From Modicisalibacter xianhensis (lineage in GTDB: Bacteria > Pseudomonadota > Gammaproteobacteria > Pseudomonadales > Halomonadaceae), in the NCBI RefSeq assembly GCF_900113605.1, contig NZ_FOPY01000006.1, forward strand, positions 62,001 through 126,000: DNA of 64,000 nucleotides. The letters are read 5' to 3'. Below the pieces are notes generated by a model. That model ran no database searches. It had not been told where the DNA came from and saw only the letters and a list, made by a program, of their open reading frames with translations. The translations under genes and the position numbers were made by a program. Below, one piece after another: positions 53,074 to 63,377 of the stretch. How positions within the stretch are numbered: the first letter of the stretch is position 1; the number at the start of each line of letters is the position of its first letter.

Positions 53074-53351
53074 GCTTTCCTCCTTGATGCAGATAGCGAT
53101 GAGCTGGCAATACGGCGATTCTATAGCCGTCATTATTGCCGCAATCGTCGAAGCGTTGCTCGTTTCAGTCGACACTTTCAACCTAGGTTATAACGCTGGG
53201 AAAGAGCAAATTAGCGGATTTAATTTGCGTGTTTTTTTGTGTTATTGAGTAAGCCAACATTCTTGGTCATATAGCCATTTAGGCCTGCTGCTGGGCCGTT
53301 GCTGAGATCGAGGCAGTGGCTGAAATGCGGTTACCGCTTTTACGATCACAC

Positions 53352-53744
53352 TTAAGCGCGGTCGGCACGATAGCACTTTACGTCGACCTCGACCTTGCAA
53401 TCGACCACGAGGTCCTGAACGCTGCAGATGCGTGCCGGTGGGTGTTCACCGAAGACTTCAGCGAAGACCTTGTTGAACGAGGCGAAGTAGCGGGCGTCGG
53501 TAAGCACGGCCGTGACATGAACCACATCTTGTACGCTGTATCCGGCCTCGCGCATGATCGCCAGGCAATTGTCGAAGGCCAACCGGGTCTGTTCGACGAT
53601 GCCGCCCTCGATGACTTCGCCGTCACGCATCGGCGTTTGTCCGGACACGAATAGCCATCCCCCGGCCTCGGTGGCTCGGGCGAAGGGCAGTTTCTGACCG
53701 CCGGTACCGATGCCACCTTCCGTACCGTAGCGCTGAATACTCAT
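53352..53744 (-). CDS. RidA-family reactive intermediate deaminase
   Basis: 130 residues. Hydrolyses reactive enamines/imines such as 2-aminoacrylate released by PLP enzymes. LFVSGQTPMRDG, QTRLAFDNCLAIM and PPARICSVQDL, with the key Arg in PARIC, are typical; the cysteine next to that Arg is common in RidA. The ATG at 53744 follows AGGAGA by seven bases. Divergent from a PLP-dependent D-amino-acid dehydratase-like gene, whose product would need exactly this activity. Confidence 0.88.
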   Translation of the reverse strand: MSIQRYGTEGGIGTGGQKLPFARATEAGGWLFVSGQTPMRDGEVIEGGIVEQTRLAFDNCLAIMREAGYSVQDVVHVTAVLTDARYFASFNKVFAEVFGEHPPARICSVQDLVVDCKVEVDVKCYRADRA

Positions 53745-53870
53745 AATGTGTCTCCTGTGACTGTTGGTGTATGGGTAGCAGTGAAACTGTAGCTTTTGGG
53801 CGAGCATGGTCGAAGCGTGCCGGCACCGAAGGCGATGATATATCTGACGTGGCATGAAAGGGGAATCGTG

Positions 53871-55097
53871 ATGCCCGAAACGAGGCGGAATGCCAACACC
53901 ACGACGTTAGGAAACAAAGGCCTTCCCATAACTGGAAATTCCCTGCTGGCTGGGGTCAGCCTGCCGGCGGCAGCCATTTTTGAAGCGCCCTTGTCGCATA
54001 ACCTGGCCTGGATGCAGCGCTTCGCTGCAGCGCACGGGGCGTTTCTCGCACCGCACGGCAAGACCACCATGACGCCGGCGCTGTTTCAGCGCCAGGTCGA
54101 CACCGGGGCTTGGGGCATTACCCTGGCCACGGCACCCCAGTGCCAAGCTGCCTTCGCTGCTGGCGTGCAGCGCCTGCTGATGGCCAATCAGTTGATTGGC
54201 GAAGCCAACATGGCGATCGTCGCCGGCTTGCTCGAGGCCGGCGCCGAAATCCACTGCGTGGTCGATTCCACTGCCAATGCCGAGGCACTGGGGCGCTATT
54301 TTGCGTCACGCGGGCAGACGCTCAACGTGCTGGTCGAACTGGGCGTGCCGGGCGGGCGTACCGGCTGCCGAACGCTTAAGCAGGTCATCGAACTTGCGCA
54401 GTGTATCGCTGCCGAGCCAGCCCTGTGCCTGACCGGCATCGAGGGCTACGAGGGGGTTGTGCATGCATCAGATCCGGTACCGGCGATTCGCGACTATGCT
54501 GCGCAACTGATTGCCTGTGCCCAGCGACTCGACCGGGAAGGGCTGATTGCTAGCGAGACGCCGATCATTACCGCCTCGGGATCGGCCTGGTATGACCTGA
54601 TCGCCGAAGCCTTCGATACCGCCGACCTGCGTGAGCGCTTTACACCGGTGCTGCGCCCCGGCTGTTATGTGGTGCATGACCACGGCATTTATCGCGATGC
54701 GCAACGTGGTGTGCTGGCGCGACGAGCCGATTTGCATGAAGGCTTGCAGCCGGCCCTGGAGGTCTTCGCCCAGGTACAGTCTTTACCCGAGCCGGGCTTG
54801 GCGATCGTCGCCCTGGGTAAGCGCGATATCGGCTTCGACCAGTTGCCCCAGCCGCTGCGCCGCTATCGAGAGAGAGGCAGCGCTGAAGACATGTTGAGCG
54901 TGGCAGGGTGGCAGGTGACCAAGCTGATGGATCAACACGCCTTCATTGCCCTGCCGGAAAACGCCGATGATGTTCGGGTGGGGGATGTGGTGGCCTTCGG
55001 GGCATCGCACCCCTGCCTGACCTTTGACAAGTGGCGCCGGCTCTGTCTGGTCGATGAGCGTCTGGATGTCTTGGAAATGATGGAAACTGTATTTTGA
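53871..55097 (+). CDS. D-serine dehydratase/D-threonine aldolase-like PLP enzyme (DSD1 family)
   Basis: 408 residues, fold-type III. The PLP lysine is K64 in APHGKTTM, and the C-terminal SHPCLTFDKW gives the His and Cys that bind zinc in eukaryotic-type D-serine dehydratase. HDHGIYRD lies near residue 270. The family contains D-serine dehydratases, D-threonine aldolases and related amino-acid deaminases; the HPC motif favours a dehydratase/deaminase. GGGGA eight bases before the ATG at 53871. Divergent from ridA, convergent with the CocE/NonD gene. Confidence 0.85.
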   Translation: MPETRRNANTTTLGNKGLPITGNSLLAGVSLPAAAIFEAPLSHNLAWMQRFAAAHGAFLAPHGKTTMTPALFQRQVDTGAWGITLATAPQCQAAFAAGVQRLLMANQLIGEANMAIVAGLLEAGAEIHCVVDSTANAEALGRYFASRGQTLNVLVELGVPGGRTGCRTLKQVIELAQCIAAEPALCLTGIEGYEGVVHASDPVPAIRDYAAQLIACAQRLDREGLIASETPIITASGSAWYDLIAEAFDTADLRERFTPVLRPGCYVVHDHGIYRDAQRGVLARRADLHEGLQPALEVFAQVQSLPEPGLAIVALGKRDIGFDQLPQPLRRYRERGSAEDMLSVAGWQVTKLMDQHAFIALPENADDVRVGDVVAFGASHPCLTFDKWRRLCLVDERLDVLEMMETVF

Positions 55098-55103
55098 GCT
55101 GAG

Positions 55104-55137
55104 CAAAAAAAGCCCCCCGGAGGAGAAATGGGGGGCC
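55104..55137 (-). terminator. Rho-independent terminator after the CocE/NonD gene
   Basis: Minus-strand GCCCCCC/GGGGGGC stem (55112-55118 with 55130-55136) followed by seven T residues. Placed between converging genes; the T tract serves only the minus strand. Confidence 0.85.
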
Positions 55138-55162
55138 AAGCTTGCTGGAGGAACAACAAGAC

Positions 55163-57205
55163 TTACATGTGGTCGCGAGGGATGGTGCGCTTCCAGTTTT
55201 CAGAGTAGATCCGATAACCATCTTCATAGGCATCGAGTTCGGCATGCACTTCGAAATCGGTGCGTGTGCACGTCAGCACCGTGCGCGTAATGACCTCGAT
55301 ATCCCAGTCGTCGCGCTTGAACCCTCGCTCGGTATAGGTCTCGCCGCGCACCGAGGTGAAGTCGTCATCGACGTAGGAGTACCACTCGCGTGTGCTGCGA
55401 CGGATCTCGGTGCCGATCTCGTCGAGGCGGAAGCCACCCTGGTCGTTGACGACCTCCATCGTCGACTGCTTGCGGGCAAGATCGCGGTGCAGCAGCCAGT
55501 TGTGTTCGCTGGGCTCCAGGCGCGTGGTCTCGACCGTCGGGGCTTCCTCGGGTTCGCCGAATGGGCGTAGCTTGGCATCCTCGGCACGTGTCGGGCGCAC
55601 CGGCAGGTGCAGGGCGCTGCGTGCCGGATAGAGGGTCAGTTCCACCGGTTCCGGCGGGGCCCAGGCCAGCGGCCAGTAGGAAGTCGATACCGAGACGCGC
55701 AACTGGTGCCCTGCCCGGAAGTGGTGGGCGATGCCGTTGAGCGGCACCCTGACGCGATAGCGCTTGCCCGGCTCCAGTGGCTCGGGATGCGCGTCACTGT
55801 CGCGATGCGACAGGTTGAGCAGGCCGTAGGTGATTCGTGTCGACTTGCCGTCGGGTGCGACGTCCGACAGGCGCACCGCGACCATGGCTTGCGGCTTGTC
55901 CGCGCTGAGTTCGAACTCCAGCTCGGGCCGGCCAGCGATCTCCAGTGGCTCGTCGAGTACCGGGCCGCGGAAGACGATTGAGCCACCATCTTCCTCGCGC
56001 TGGTCGCCGGGCAGGTCGGGGGTGGCCGCGTAGGAGCACCACTTGCCGGCGGACTGGCCAACGCTCAGCGGCGATTGGACGGTCAGCGAGATTTCGTCGG
56101 CCTGGTCGTCGAGCGGTGCATCGTCCTCGCCTTCCTGGCCGATCCGGTGCGGTCCGAGGGGATAGCGGCGTTGCTCGATGTTCGGCGACGGCCACTGCTC
56201 CTCGCCGATCCAGCGACCCGGGCGGTCTTCGTAGGCGTTGTCGGGCGGCACATAATCCTGCAGCCAGGCACGCAGCATGGGCTCGTCCATGATGCCGGTG
56301 TCCTTGCCCTTGAGCCAATAGTCCCACCAGCGCAGGGTCTCCTGAAGAAAGCCAATGGCCGGGCCGGGAATGCCCTGGTGTGGATACTTGTGACCCCACG
56401 GGCCGATCAGCCCGATACGTGGCACCTCGAGATGCTCGAGCAGGCGGAACACCGTATTGGTGAAACCGTCGGCCCAGCCGCCAACGGCAAATACCGGGCA
56501 CTGTATGGCATCGTAGTGTTCACACAGCGAGCTCTTGCTCCAGTACTCGCTGCGTCGCTGGTGGCTCAGCCAGGAGTCCAGCCACAGGCCACTGCCCTTG
56601 AGACGCTCGAGCCACATGTCTCGCCAACGGTCACCGACGATCTCGGGGTCTGGTGGCAGGCTGTTGAAAGCAAACATGACGGTAGCCTCGGAGAGGTTGT
56701 CGCCAAGCAGGCAGCCGCCCATGTAGTGCATGTTGTCGGCGTACAGGTCGTCGCTGGAGCAGACGCTGATGATTGCCTTGAGTTCCGGGGGTTGCCTGGC
56801 AGCCACCTGCAGGCTGTTGAAGCCGCCCCAGGAGATGCCCATCATGCCGACGCTGCCGTCGCACCAGGGCTGTTTGGCGATCCAGGCGATGGCGTCAACG
56901 GCATCTTCCTGCTCCTGCTGGGTATACTCGTCGACGACCGTACCGTCGGAGTCCCCGCTGCCTCGCATGTCCACCCGCACGCACACATACCCATGGCCTG
57001 CCATGTAGGTATGGTTGGTGGCATCGCGCCCGCGGGTCAGGTCGCGCTTGCGATAGGGGATGTACTCCATGATCGCGGGCAGCGGGCTGTCCTCGGCGCC
57101 CTCTGGCAGCCAGATACGCGCGGCCAGTCGCGCCCCGTCGCGCATGGTGATGAACGCATTCTCGATGATGCGGACTTCATAGGGGTACGAAGTGACCGTT
57201 TCCAT
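55163..57205 (-). CDS. CocE/NonD-family serine hydrolase
   Basis: 680 residues. Alpha/beta hydrolase (S15 peptidase-like) with the nucleophile S125 in GISWGG, the RGSGDSDG oxyanion region, and a C-terminal jelly-roll domain (from ~400) with GPVLDEPLEIAGRPELEF and PLNGIAHHFRAGHQLRVSVS. Known relatives hydrolyse esters (cocaine esterase) or amides (glutaryl-7-ACA acylase, Xaa-Pro dipeptidyl peptidase). No signal peptide, so cytosolic. AGGGAGGA just before the ATG at 57205. Follows the ATP-grasp gene by 50 bases on one transcript. Confidence 0.87.
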   Translation of the reverse strand: METVTSYPYEVRIIENAFITMRDGARLAARIWLPEGAEDSPLPAIMEYIPYRKRDLTRGRDATNHTYMAGHGYVCVRVDMRGSGDSDGTVVDEYTQQEQEDAVDAIAWIAKQPWCDGSVGMMGISWGGFNSLQVAARQPPELKAIISVCSSDDLYADNMHYMGGCLLGDNLSEATVMFAFNSLPPDPEIVGDRWRDMWLERLKGSGLWLDSWLSHQRRSEYWSKSSLCEHYDAIQCPVFAVGGWADGFTNTVFRLLEHLEVPRIGLIGPWGHKYPHQGIPGPAIGFLQETLRWWDYWLKGKDTGIMDEPMLRAWLQDYVPPDNAYEDRPGRWIGEEQWPSPNIEQRRYPLGPHRIGQEGEDDAPLDDQADEISLTVQSPLSVGQSAGKWCSYAATPDLPGDQREEDGGSIVFRGPVLDEPLEIAGRPELEFELSADKPQAMVAVRLSDVAPDGKSTRITYGLLNLSHRDSDAHPEPLEPGKRYRVRVPLNGIAHHFRAGHQLRVSVSTSYWPLAWAPPEPVELTLYPARSALHLPVRPTRAEDAKLRPFGEPEEAPTVETTRLEPSEHNWLLHRDLARKQSTMEVVNDQGGFRLDEIGTEIRRSTREWYSYVDDDFTSVRGETYTERGFKRDDWDIEVITRTVLTCTRTDFEVHAELDAYEDGYRIYSENWKRTIPRDHM

Positions 57206-57255
57206 CGTTCCTCCCTTCATCAGAATCGGTTGGGCAAGCAGGTGTCAGCTGCCCT

Positions 57256-58551
57256 TCATTCCACCGAGTCGAACTCGAAGTGCAGTGCTTCCAGGCAGGC
57301 GTGATAACGCTCCCTGATTTCATCGTGGCTGTCGGCGCCAAGGTAAATGGTACCGAGGTGATAGGAGAAGCTGTCCTGGTTGGACAGGTCACTCAAGCGC
57401 ATGCCTGGCTCGACATCCAGCTTGACCTTGGTGCCGGGAAAACGCTCTCTGAGCTTCTCGAGTTCCGCCAGGCTCGGGACACGCTTGACGATGGCATCCT
57501 CGTGCGGCTGGTGGATGATGCACTTGGCTGCCACGGGAAACTGACCCTGGCGGTTGGACATCGACGGCCGTTGACCGAGCGCGATATCGATGGCCACCTC
57601 ATGGTTGGACATGCCGTCGACCATGATGAACATCTCGCTGTGCGACTGGGAGATACGCGTATTGAACTCGACCAGCCACAACTTCTCTTTTTCCTCGTCC
57701 CACATGAACTCGGCATTGAAGCAGCCATTGTCGTAGCCGATATGCTCGAGGAAACGCCGGCAGGCATCGATCATCTGACGCTGGATGCGTTCGGGCATGC
57801 CCGAAGGATACTCGAGTCGGTCGTAAGGCGCGGGCCCTTCATCCTTGGGTTGGTCAAAGACGCCATGCACGTTGAACTCGCCTTGGAATACCGTGCCTTC
57901 GGGCGCACCCTGCGTCCCGGAAATGATCTGCTCGGCAATGCAGGTGTTGCCGTCGGCCTGCTGGATCTCTGGTGGCAGCTCGGCGTGCTCCAATGCCTCG
58001 TTGAAGGGGGTGCCGAAATGGCGGATGTACTGACGGGTTTCCTCGATCGCCGCGTGAAATTGCTCGTCGTTCTCCACCTTGAAGCCAAGCTGCGAAGAGA
58101 ACGCCTTGACCGGCTTGAGCCAGAAGGGATAGTCGAGGGTGACCTGTTCCAGCGGATTCTCGGCAAACGGGTCGACACTGCAGAAGTCGGGCACCATTTC
58201 CGGGATGACCTTCTGCTGCTCGAGGCGGCTCCAGTACTTGTGCTCGCACTTGAGTACGCTTTCCAGCGGGGGCGCCGGAATACCGTGTTCCCGGGATAGG
58301 ATCGGCACCAGTACGCTGGTCGGGAAATCCCAATGAGCGATGATGGCATCGACGCTGCCAGTAAACTGCTTGAGTTCATTGAGTTGCTGGCGAGCCTGGA
58401 TCAATACCTTGTTGAAGGAGAGGTCCTCCGGCTCGACGAGTGTCGGTACATCCAGAAGGCCGTGAATCGAGAGTTCATCGGCGTTACGCAGGGTCTCCAG
58501 CTCGATGCGCTGCAGTTCCTCCAGCGCAGGGATGAATACGTTCCTTTTCAT
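57256..58551 (-). CDS. ATP-grasp ligase of unknown substrate
   Basis: 431 residues. A preATP-grasp domain (1-~100) precedes an ATP-grasp core: K146/K149 in FWLKPVKAFSSQLG (ATP lysine and glycine-rich loop equivalent), E207 in AEQII, E281 in NAEF and E295-x-N297-x-R299 in VEFNTR, the magnesium and phosphate ligands. All catalytic positions look intact, so a carboxylate-amine or peptide ligase is expected. The ATG at 58551 has GGAGG seven bases upstream. Pairing with an amide/ester hydrolase suggests one enzyme makes and the other cleaves a small conjugate; the compound is unknown. Confidence 0.82.
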   Translation of the reverse strand: MKRNVFIPALEELQRIELETLRNADELSIHGLLDVPTLVEPEDLSFNKVLIQARQQLNELKQFTGSVDAIIAHWDFPTSVLVPILSREHGIPAPPLESVLKCEHKYWSRLEQQKVIPEMVPDFCSVDPFAENPLEQVTLDYPFWLKPVKAFSSQLGFKVENDEQFHAAIEETRQYIRHFGTPFNEALEHAELPPEIQQADGNTCIAEQIISGTQGAPEGTVFQGEFNVHGVFDQPKDEGPAPYDRLEYPSGMPERIQRQMIDACRRFLEHIGYDNGCFNAEFMWDEEKEKLWLVEFNTRISQSHSEMFIMVDGMSNHEVAIDIALGQRPSMSNRQGQFPVAAKCIIHQPHEDAIVKRVPSLAELEKLRERFPGTKVKLDVEPGMRLSDLSNQDSFSYHLGTIYLGADSHDEIRERYHACLEALHFEFDSVE

Positions 58552-59521
58552 ATACATGCCTCCATGGCGTCCTTGAAAGAAGCGTTTGCTAGACCCTTCA
58601 TTCCCTTTTGTCAGCACCTTCTTACAAGGGCAACGTAGTCAGATAGCGCAGCAATTGCTATGCCATGGGGGCGTTTGAGCGGAAACGTTACCCTTTTCAA
58701 ACGTCATGAAACCTTGAGGTTACCGAATGCTGTGATCGGGGGCACAATCCGGCCTGGCATTCTGGCATGGCTTGTCGCGCCTCCTGACCGGTATGTTGCT
58801 CCTGCCCTCGGTTGGCTGCTTCCTTGCAATGCAGCGTCTACCCGGTTCATCGCCGTCCTGCCTATTAACCTGCTCTATAGCAGGGTGGCGCTGTACAGGC
58901 ATTGTTCAGGTAGGTGCCGTCCCCAAAATGAGAGTTTCTGCTTCAAGAAGCTACTTGTTGTAAAGCCGGAGAACGTCTCGCCATATTTTGTGTAACTTAT
59001 TGCTTGTTAAGAAGAGTTTCTGCATTTCGGTTTTGATATGGCTATAGGGTATCTGCGTATGCACAGACGATGCGCTTCCTGGAAGTGAATTTTGGTGTTC
59101 GGGATAAAAAGGTGTTGTATAACTACAGTCAAGCTGCATTCTCTTGGTGCTACGCAGGCCGCCCGGGGGTCAAGCTGACAGGCAAGCTGCGCTCAGGTCT
59201 TGGAAACTTAATATAAGTTACAAGTATAAGGCTTTGGTAAAGATATGCTTGCGAAGGATAAGGCAGTCAACGTCGCGAATATGCAGGCGAGAAGTGGCAG
59301 ACTTTCTTTTAAGAAATTGATTTAAATTAAATTCATCAGTTATTTAAGACGTTTTTTCTATATCGGCAGCCTGTTTTTATAGCGATGCTATTCTTGGCTT
59401 AGTTAGACAAAGCCTTTACAATTTTGTGTTTTTGCTTCAAGCGCATTGATGTTGAAATTTTCAGTCCTTGACGCCAGAAAGCGCATCGGTTCGACCGCGG
59501 TTGCCAAAGTGGAGGCACGTC
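58552..59521. other. AT-rich gene-free stretch of about 1 kb
   Basis: I see no gene with a ribosome site here. Bases ~58700-58920 are GC-richer and can be read as hydrophobic peptide fragments in two frames without a proper start, possibly a decayed gene. From ~58950 to 59460 the sequence is unusually AT-rich for this genome. It holds TTGATTTAAATTAA (59317-59330), 9 of 10 to the FNR/CRP-type half-sites TTGAT-N4-ATCAA, and a promoter for the Crp-family gene at 59394. Confidence 0.6.
59394..59422 (+). promoter_or_regulatory. Promoter of the Crp/Fnr-family regulator
   Basis: TTGGCT (59394-59399), 17-base spacer, TACAAT (59417-59422), giving a leader of about 95 bases to the ATG at 59522. Confidence 0.5.
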
Positions 59522-60316
59522 ATGTTAGGACAGGATGAGAATCTTGCTCAAAGCAACGGATTGCCTCTATTACCCGGTTCGCTGCAGGCCGACTTGCTGG
59601 AGGCCATCGAAGCACCGGCGATTACCGTCAAGAAAAAGCACCTGCTCTGGCAGGCGGGTAGCGAACCGTCCATGCTCTACATGTTGCAGAGCGGATGGGC
59701 GTATACGTACCAGGCACGCGATGGCAAGCCTGTTAACGTCATCGATGTCTTCATTCCCGGTGACCTGATGGGCATTCGCGATGCCTCCCTGCCGCGACAT
59801 ACCACGACGGCAGCCATGCTGACCGACGGTACGGTCAGTGCCCTGACCAAACATCAGTTGCAACGCCTTTTCGAGCGTTCGCCAGTACTGGCCATGGAGA
59901 TCCATTCCCATGCTGTCCGCCAGCAGGAAGTGCTGACCAACCGATTGGTCAGCGTGCTGGGCAACGATGCCCGTTGTCGCATCGCACACTTCATCGTCGA
60001 GATCTACTCCCGTCTCAAGGAGGTCTACCGGCACGTTGGGACGGACTTCACGTTCCCGTTGCTTCAGAAGCACATCAGCCTGGCGCTGGGCCTGACCCAT
60101 GTGCATGTGAGCCGGCTTCTGAAGGAACTGGAAGAACAGGGCATCATCCGCAAGACCCGCCGCTATCTTGAAGTGCTGGATATGGAGAGGCTGGCCGAGA
60201 TGGCCCGCTATCCGCTCGATGCGACGACCGATACCGACATGGGCAACGCGTTGCATGTGCAGTCGGTGGCCCAGGATCAGCAGGTCGGTGTCTCGGCACA
60301 GAAGACGCAGGCCTGA
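59522..60316 (+). CDS. Crp/Fnr-family transcriptional regulator
   Basis: 264 residues. Cyclic-nucleotide-type beta-barrel (~20-130) with LLWQAGSEPSMLYMLQSGWAYTYQ and FIPGDLMGIRD, a long dimer helix, and a Crp-type helix-turn-helix (~175-225) with LLQKHISLALGLTHVHVSRLLKELEEQG. There is only one cysteine (in DARCRIAH), so it cannot be an iron-sulfur Fnr, and the cAMP-contact residues of Crp are not evident. Ligand unknown. GGAGG six bases before the ATG. The C-terminal 40 residues (after ARYPLD) are low-complexity and extra to the fold. Confidence 0.88.
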   Translation: MLGQDENLAQSNGLPLLPGSLQADLLEAIEAPAITVKKKHLLWQAGSEPSMLYMLQSGWAYTYQARDGKPVNVIDVFIPGDLMGIRDASLPRHTTTAAMLTDGTVSALTKHQLQRLFERSPVLAMEIHSHAVRQQEVLTNRLVSVLGNDARCRIAHFIVEIYSRLKEVYRHVGTDFTFPLLQKHISLALGLTHVHVSRLLKELEEQGIIRKTRRYLEVLDMERLAEMARYPLDATTDTDMGNALHVQSVAQDQQVGVSAQKTQA

Positions 60317-60483
60317 TCAGAAAACTTGCATAAATTTAATCTGGTTTAAATAAACAGCCTGGTAACTATGCGATAGTGGCCGCCGTCGAGCAGGGAAGAT
60401 CAACCGGTGCGCTCGCACCCGGTGCAAGGAAGCGCCTGAGGTTGCAAGGAGGCTCGACGGGACAGGCAGAGACGCACCGTCCA

Positions 60484-60510
60484 GAGCCCGGCTTCGGCCG
60501 GGCTCATTAT
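60484..60510 (+). terminator. Hairpin downstream of the Crp-family gene
   Basis: Perfect 9-bp stem GAGCCCGGC/GCCGGGCTC with a stable TTCG loop, followed by ATTAT. It lies 168 bases past the regulator stop, leaving room for a leaderless small transcript between. Confidence 0.6.
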
Positions 60511-60551
60511 GTGGTATCCAGGGCAATCGTCAGTTATCACCGTGCCCAACG

Positions 60552-60591
60552 AAAACGCCGCCCCGGCAGGTTCTGCCGGGGCGGCGTTTTT
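60552..60591. terminator. Bidirectional terminator after serA
   Basis: Perfect 18-bp stem AAAACGCCGCCCCGGCAG with its inverse around a three-base loop; the outer AAAA/TTTT supplies a T tract on both strands. Seventeen bases past the serA stop. Confidence 0.88.
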
Positions 60592-60607
60592 CAACGGCCA
60601 GGCGAGC

Positions 60608-61858
<1,251 letters not shown>

Positions 61859-62216
61859 TGTCGAATCAACCCTTACGGCGGCTTGTGCCGCGCTCTCTCA
61901 GTATGGTTTTTAACCTGTTGGCTGAGTTCTTCGTAAAGACGACGGCCCGGGGCAGGAAGGGGTGAGGGCCACGCTGTGAAGAATGGTGCGCCAACAGGGG
62001 GCCTATCGTAGCACAGCCACGTCCTGGCTGGATGAAAATGGCGGGGTTTGCCTATGAATCGCCTGCAGGTTGAGACCGCGTGTCGGGACGGTCGTCGTGC
62101 CGGGGAGCGTGTATACTGTGCCCCCTGGATTCCCGATGCGTTGCCCGCATGGCATCCTGCATTCGACCGGATTCACCAGGGCCGCTTCGAGGGCCCGTAG
62201 CGATGAGCGAGACGTC
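61859..62216. other. Divergent control region between serA and xseB
   Basis: 358 bases without a gene. TATACT at 62112-62117, in GTGTATACTGTGCC, is a likely -10 box for xseB-ispA-dxs; its -35 region is weak. I could not assign a serA promoter with confidence. Confidence 0.5.
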
Positions 62217-62486
62217 ATGGCAGACAAGGAGAATGGGAACGCGGATTTCGCCGCCACGCTCGACAGGCTCGAGATGCTGGTTGGCCAGATGGAGTCCGGC
62301 GAACTGACGCTGGAAGCCTCGCTGGCTGCCTTCGAGCAGGGGGTGCGCTTGACTCGCGATGCCCAGAAGCGCCTCGACGAGGCCGAACTCAAGGTGCGAG
62401 CCCTCATTGAGCGACCTGATGGCTCGCTTGACGAAGAGCCGTTCGAATCCCCCTCGATGCCCCCGGAGGCCGGTAATGATCGATGA
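62217..62486 (+). CDS. xseB: Exodeoxyribonuclease VII small subunit
   Basis: 89 residues. Small helical subunit that wraps the large XseA nuclease. ADFAATLDRLEMLVGQMESGELTLEASLAAFEQGV is the family helical core (spanning ~9-43), followed by LTRDAQKRLDEAELKV. The ATG at 62217 agrees with the family start. Overlaps ispA by 11 bases; the large subunit is encoded elsewhere. Confidence 0.94.
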   Translation: MADKENGNADFAATLDRLEMLVGQMESGELTLEASLAAFEQGVRLTRDAQKRLDEAELKVRALIERPDGSLDEEPFESPSMPPEAGNDR

Positions 62487-63366
62487 GCTGGCGGAACTGC
62501 CGCTGAGACTGGATGCTGACCGTGCCCGGGTCAATGCCGAGCTCGAGGAACTCTTCTTGCACCGCGAAGCCGGAGCCGTGCGTCTCGAGGAGGCCATGCG
62601 CTATGGCGTGCTGGGCAACGGCAAGCGCCTGCGGCCGGTACTGGTCTATTTTGCCGGGCGCGCCCTGGGTGCCTGCGATGAGGATCTCGACCCGGCGGCC
62701 GTCGCCGTTGAGTTGATTCATGCCTATTCCCTGATTCATGACGACCTGCCGGCCATGGACGACGACGATCTGCGCCGGGGTCGGCCTACCGTCCACCGGG
62801 CCTTCGACGAGGCCACGGCCATCCTGGCCGGTGACGCCCTGCAGACGCTGGCCTTCGAGTACCTGGCCGATGCCGGCCATGCCCGATTGGGCGCGATGGT
62901 GCGCACCCTGGCCCAGGCGGCCGGTCGTGACGGCATGGCGGCAGGGCAGGCACTGGATCTGGCCTCGGTCGGCAATGCACTGGACGTCGACAGTCTGGCA
63001 CGCGTCCACAGTTACAAGACCGGAGCGTTGATCCGTGCGGCAGTGCGCCTGGGCGCGCTGACTGCCGTGCCCGAGACCGACCCGCGGGTCATTGCGCTCG
63101 ATGAGTACGGTGCCGCGGTCGGGCTGGCTTTCCAGATCCAGGACGACATTCTCGATGTGACCGGCGACCCGGCCACGCTGGGCAAGGCATCCGGCGCCGA
63201 TGCCGCCCGCGACAAGCCGACCTATCCCTCCCTGCTCGGCCTCGAGGGGGCGCAAGCCAAGGCACGCGCGCTGTTGGATGACGCCATCAATGTGCTGGCG
63301 CCGCTAGGTGATGCCGGTGCGCCGCTGGCGGCGCTGGCGAAACACATGATCGAGCGCGATTACTGA
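62476..63366 (+). CDS. ispA: (2E,6E)-farnesyl diphosphate synthase
   Basis: 296 residues. Condenses isopentenyl and dimethylallyl/geranyl diphosphates to farnesyl diphosphate. The first aspartate-rich motif is in [15 protein letters not shown] and the second in [23 protein letters not shown] binds diphosphate. Start ATG 62476 lies inside the end of xseB. Middle gene of xseB-ispA-dxs. Confidence 0.95.
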   Translation: MIDELAELPLRLDADRARVNAELEELFLHREAGAVRLEEAMRYGVLGNGKRLRPVLVYFAGRALGACDEDLDPAAVAVELIHAYSLIHDDLPAMDDDDLRRGRPTVHRAFDEATAILAGDALQTLAFEYLADAGHARLGAMVRTLAQAAGRDGMAAGQALDLASVGNALDVDSLARVHSYKTGALIRAAVRLGALTAVPETDPRVIALDEYGAAVGLAFQIQDDILDVTGDPATLGKASGADAARDKPTYPSLLGLEGAQAKARALLDDAINVLAPLGDAGAPLAALAKHMIERDY

Positions 63367-63377
63367 TAAGAGCCTCT

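Noticed and set aside
55142-57304. Plus-strand open frames opposite the CocE/NonD gene
   Set aside because: Antisense shadows; the minus strand has the catalytic motif, ribosome site and terminator.
58660-58995. A 111-residue plus-strand open frame in the AT-rich gap
   Set aside because: No ribosome site, shifting composition, no recognisable domain; possibly a gene remnant.
59317-59330. FNR box TTGATTTAAATTAA as proof of oxygen control
   Set aside because: One mismatch in an AT-rich stretch can arise by chance, and the adjacent regulator lacks Fnr cysteines. Kept only as a note.
62430-62460. TTCGAATCC-like T-arm suggesting a tRNA
   Set aside because: It lies inside xseB and lacks acceptor and anticodon stems. 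No tRNA was found anywhere in the window.
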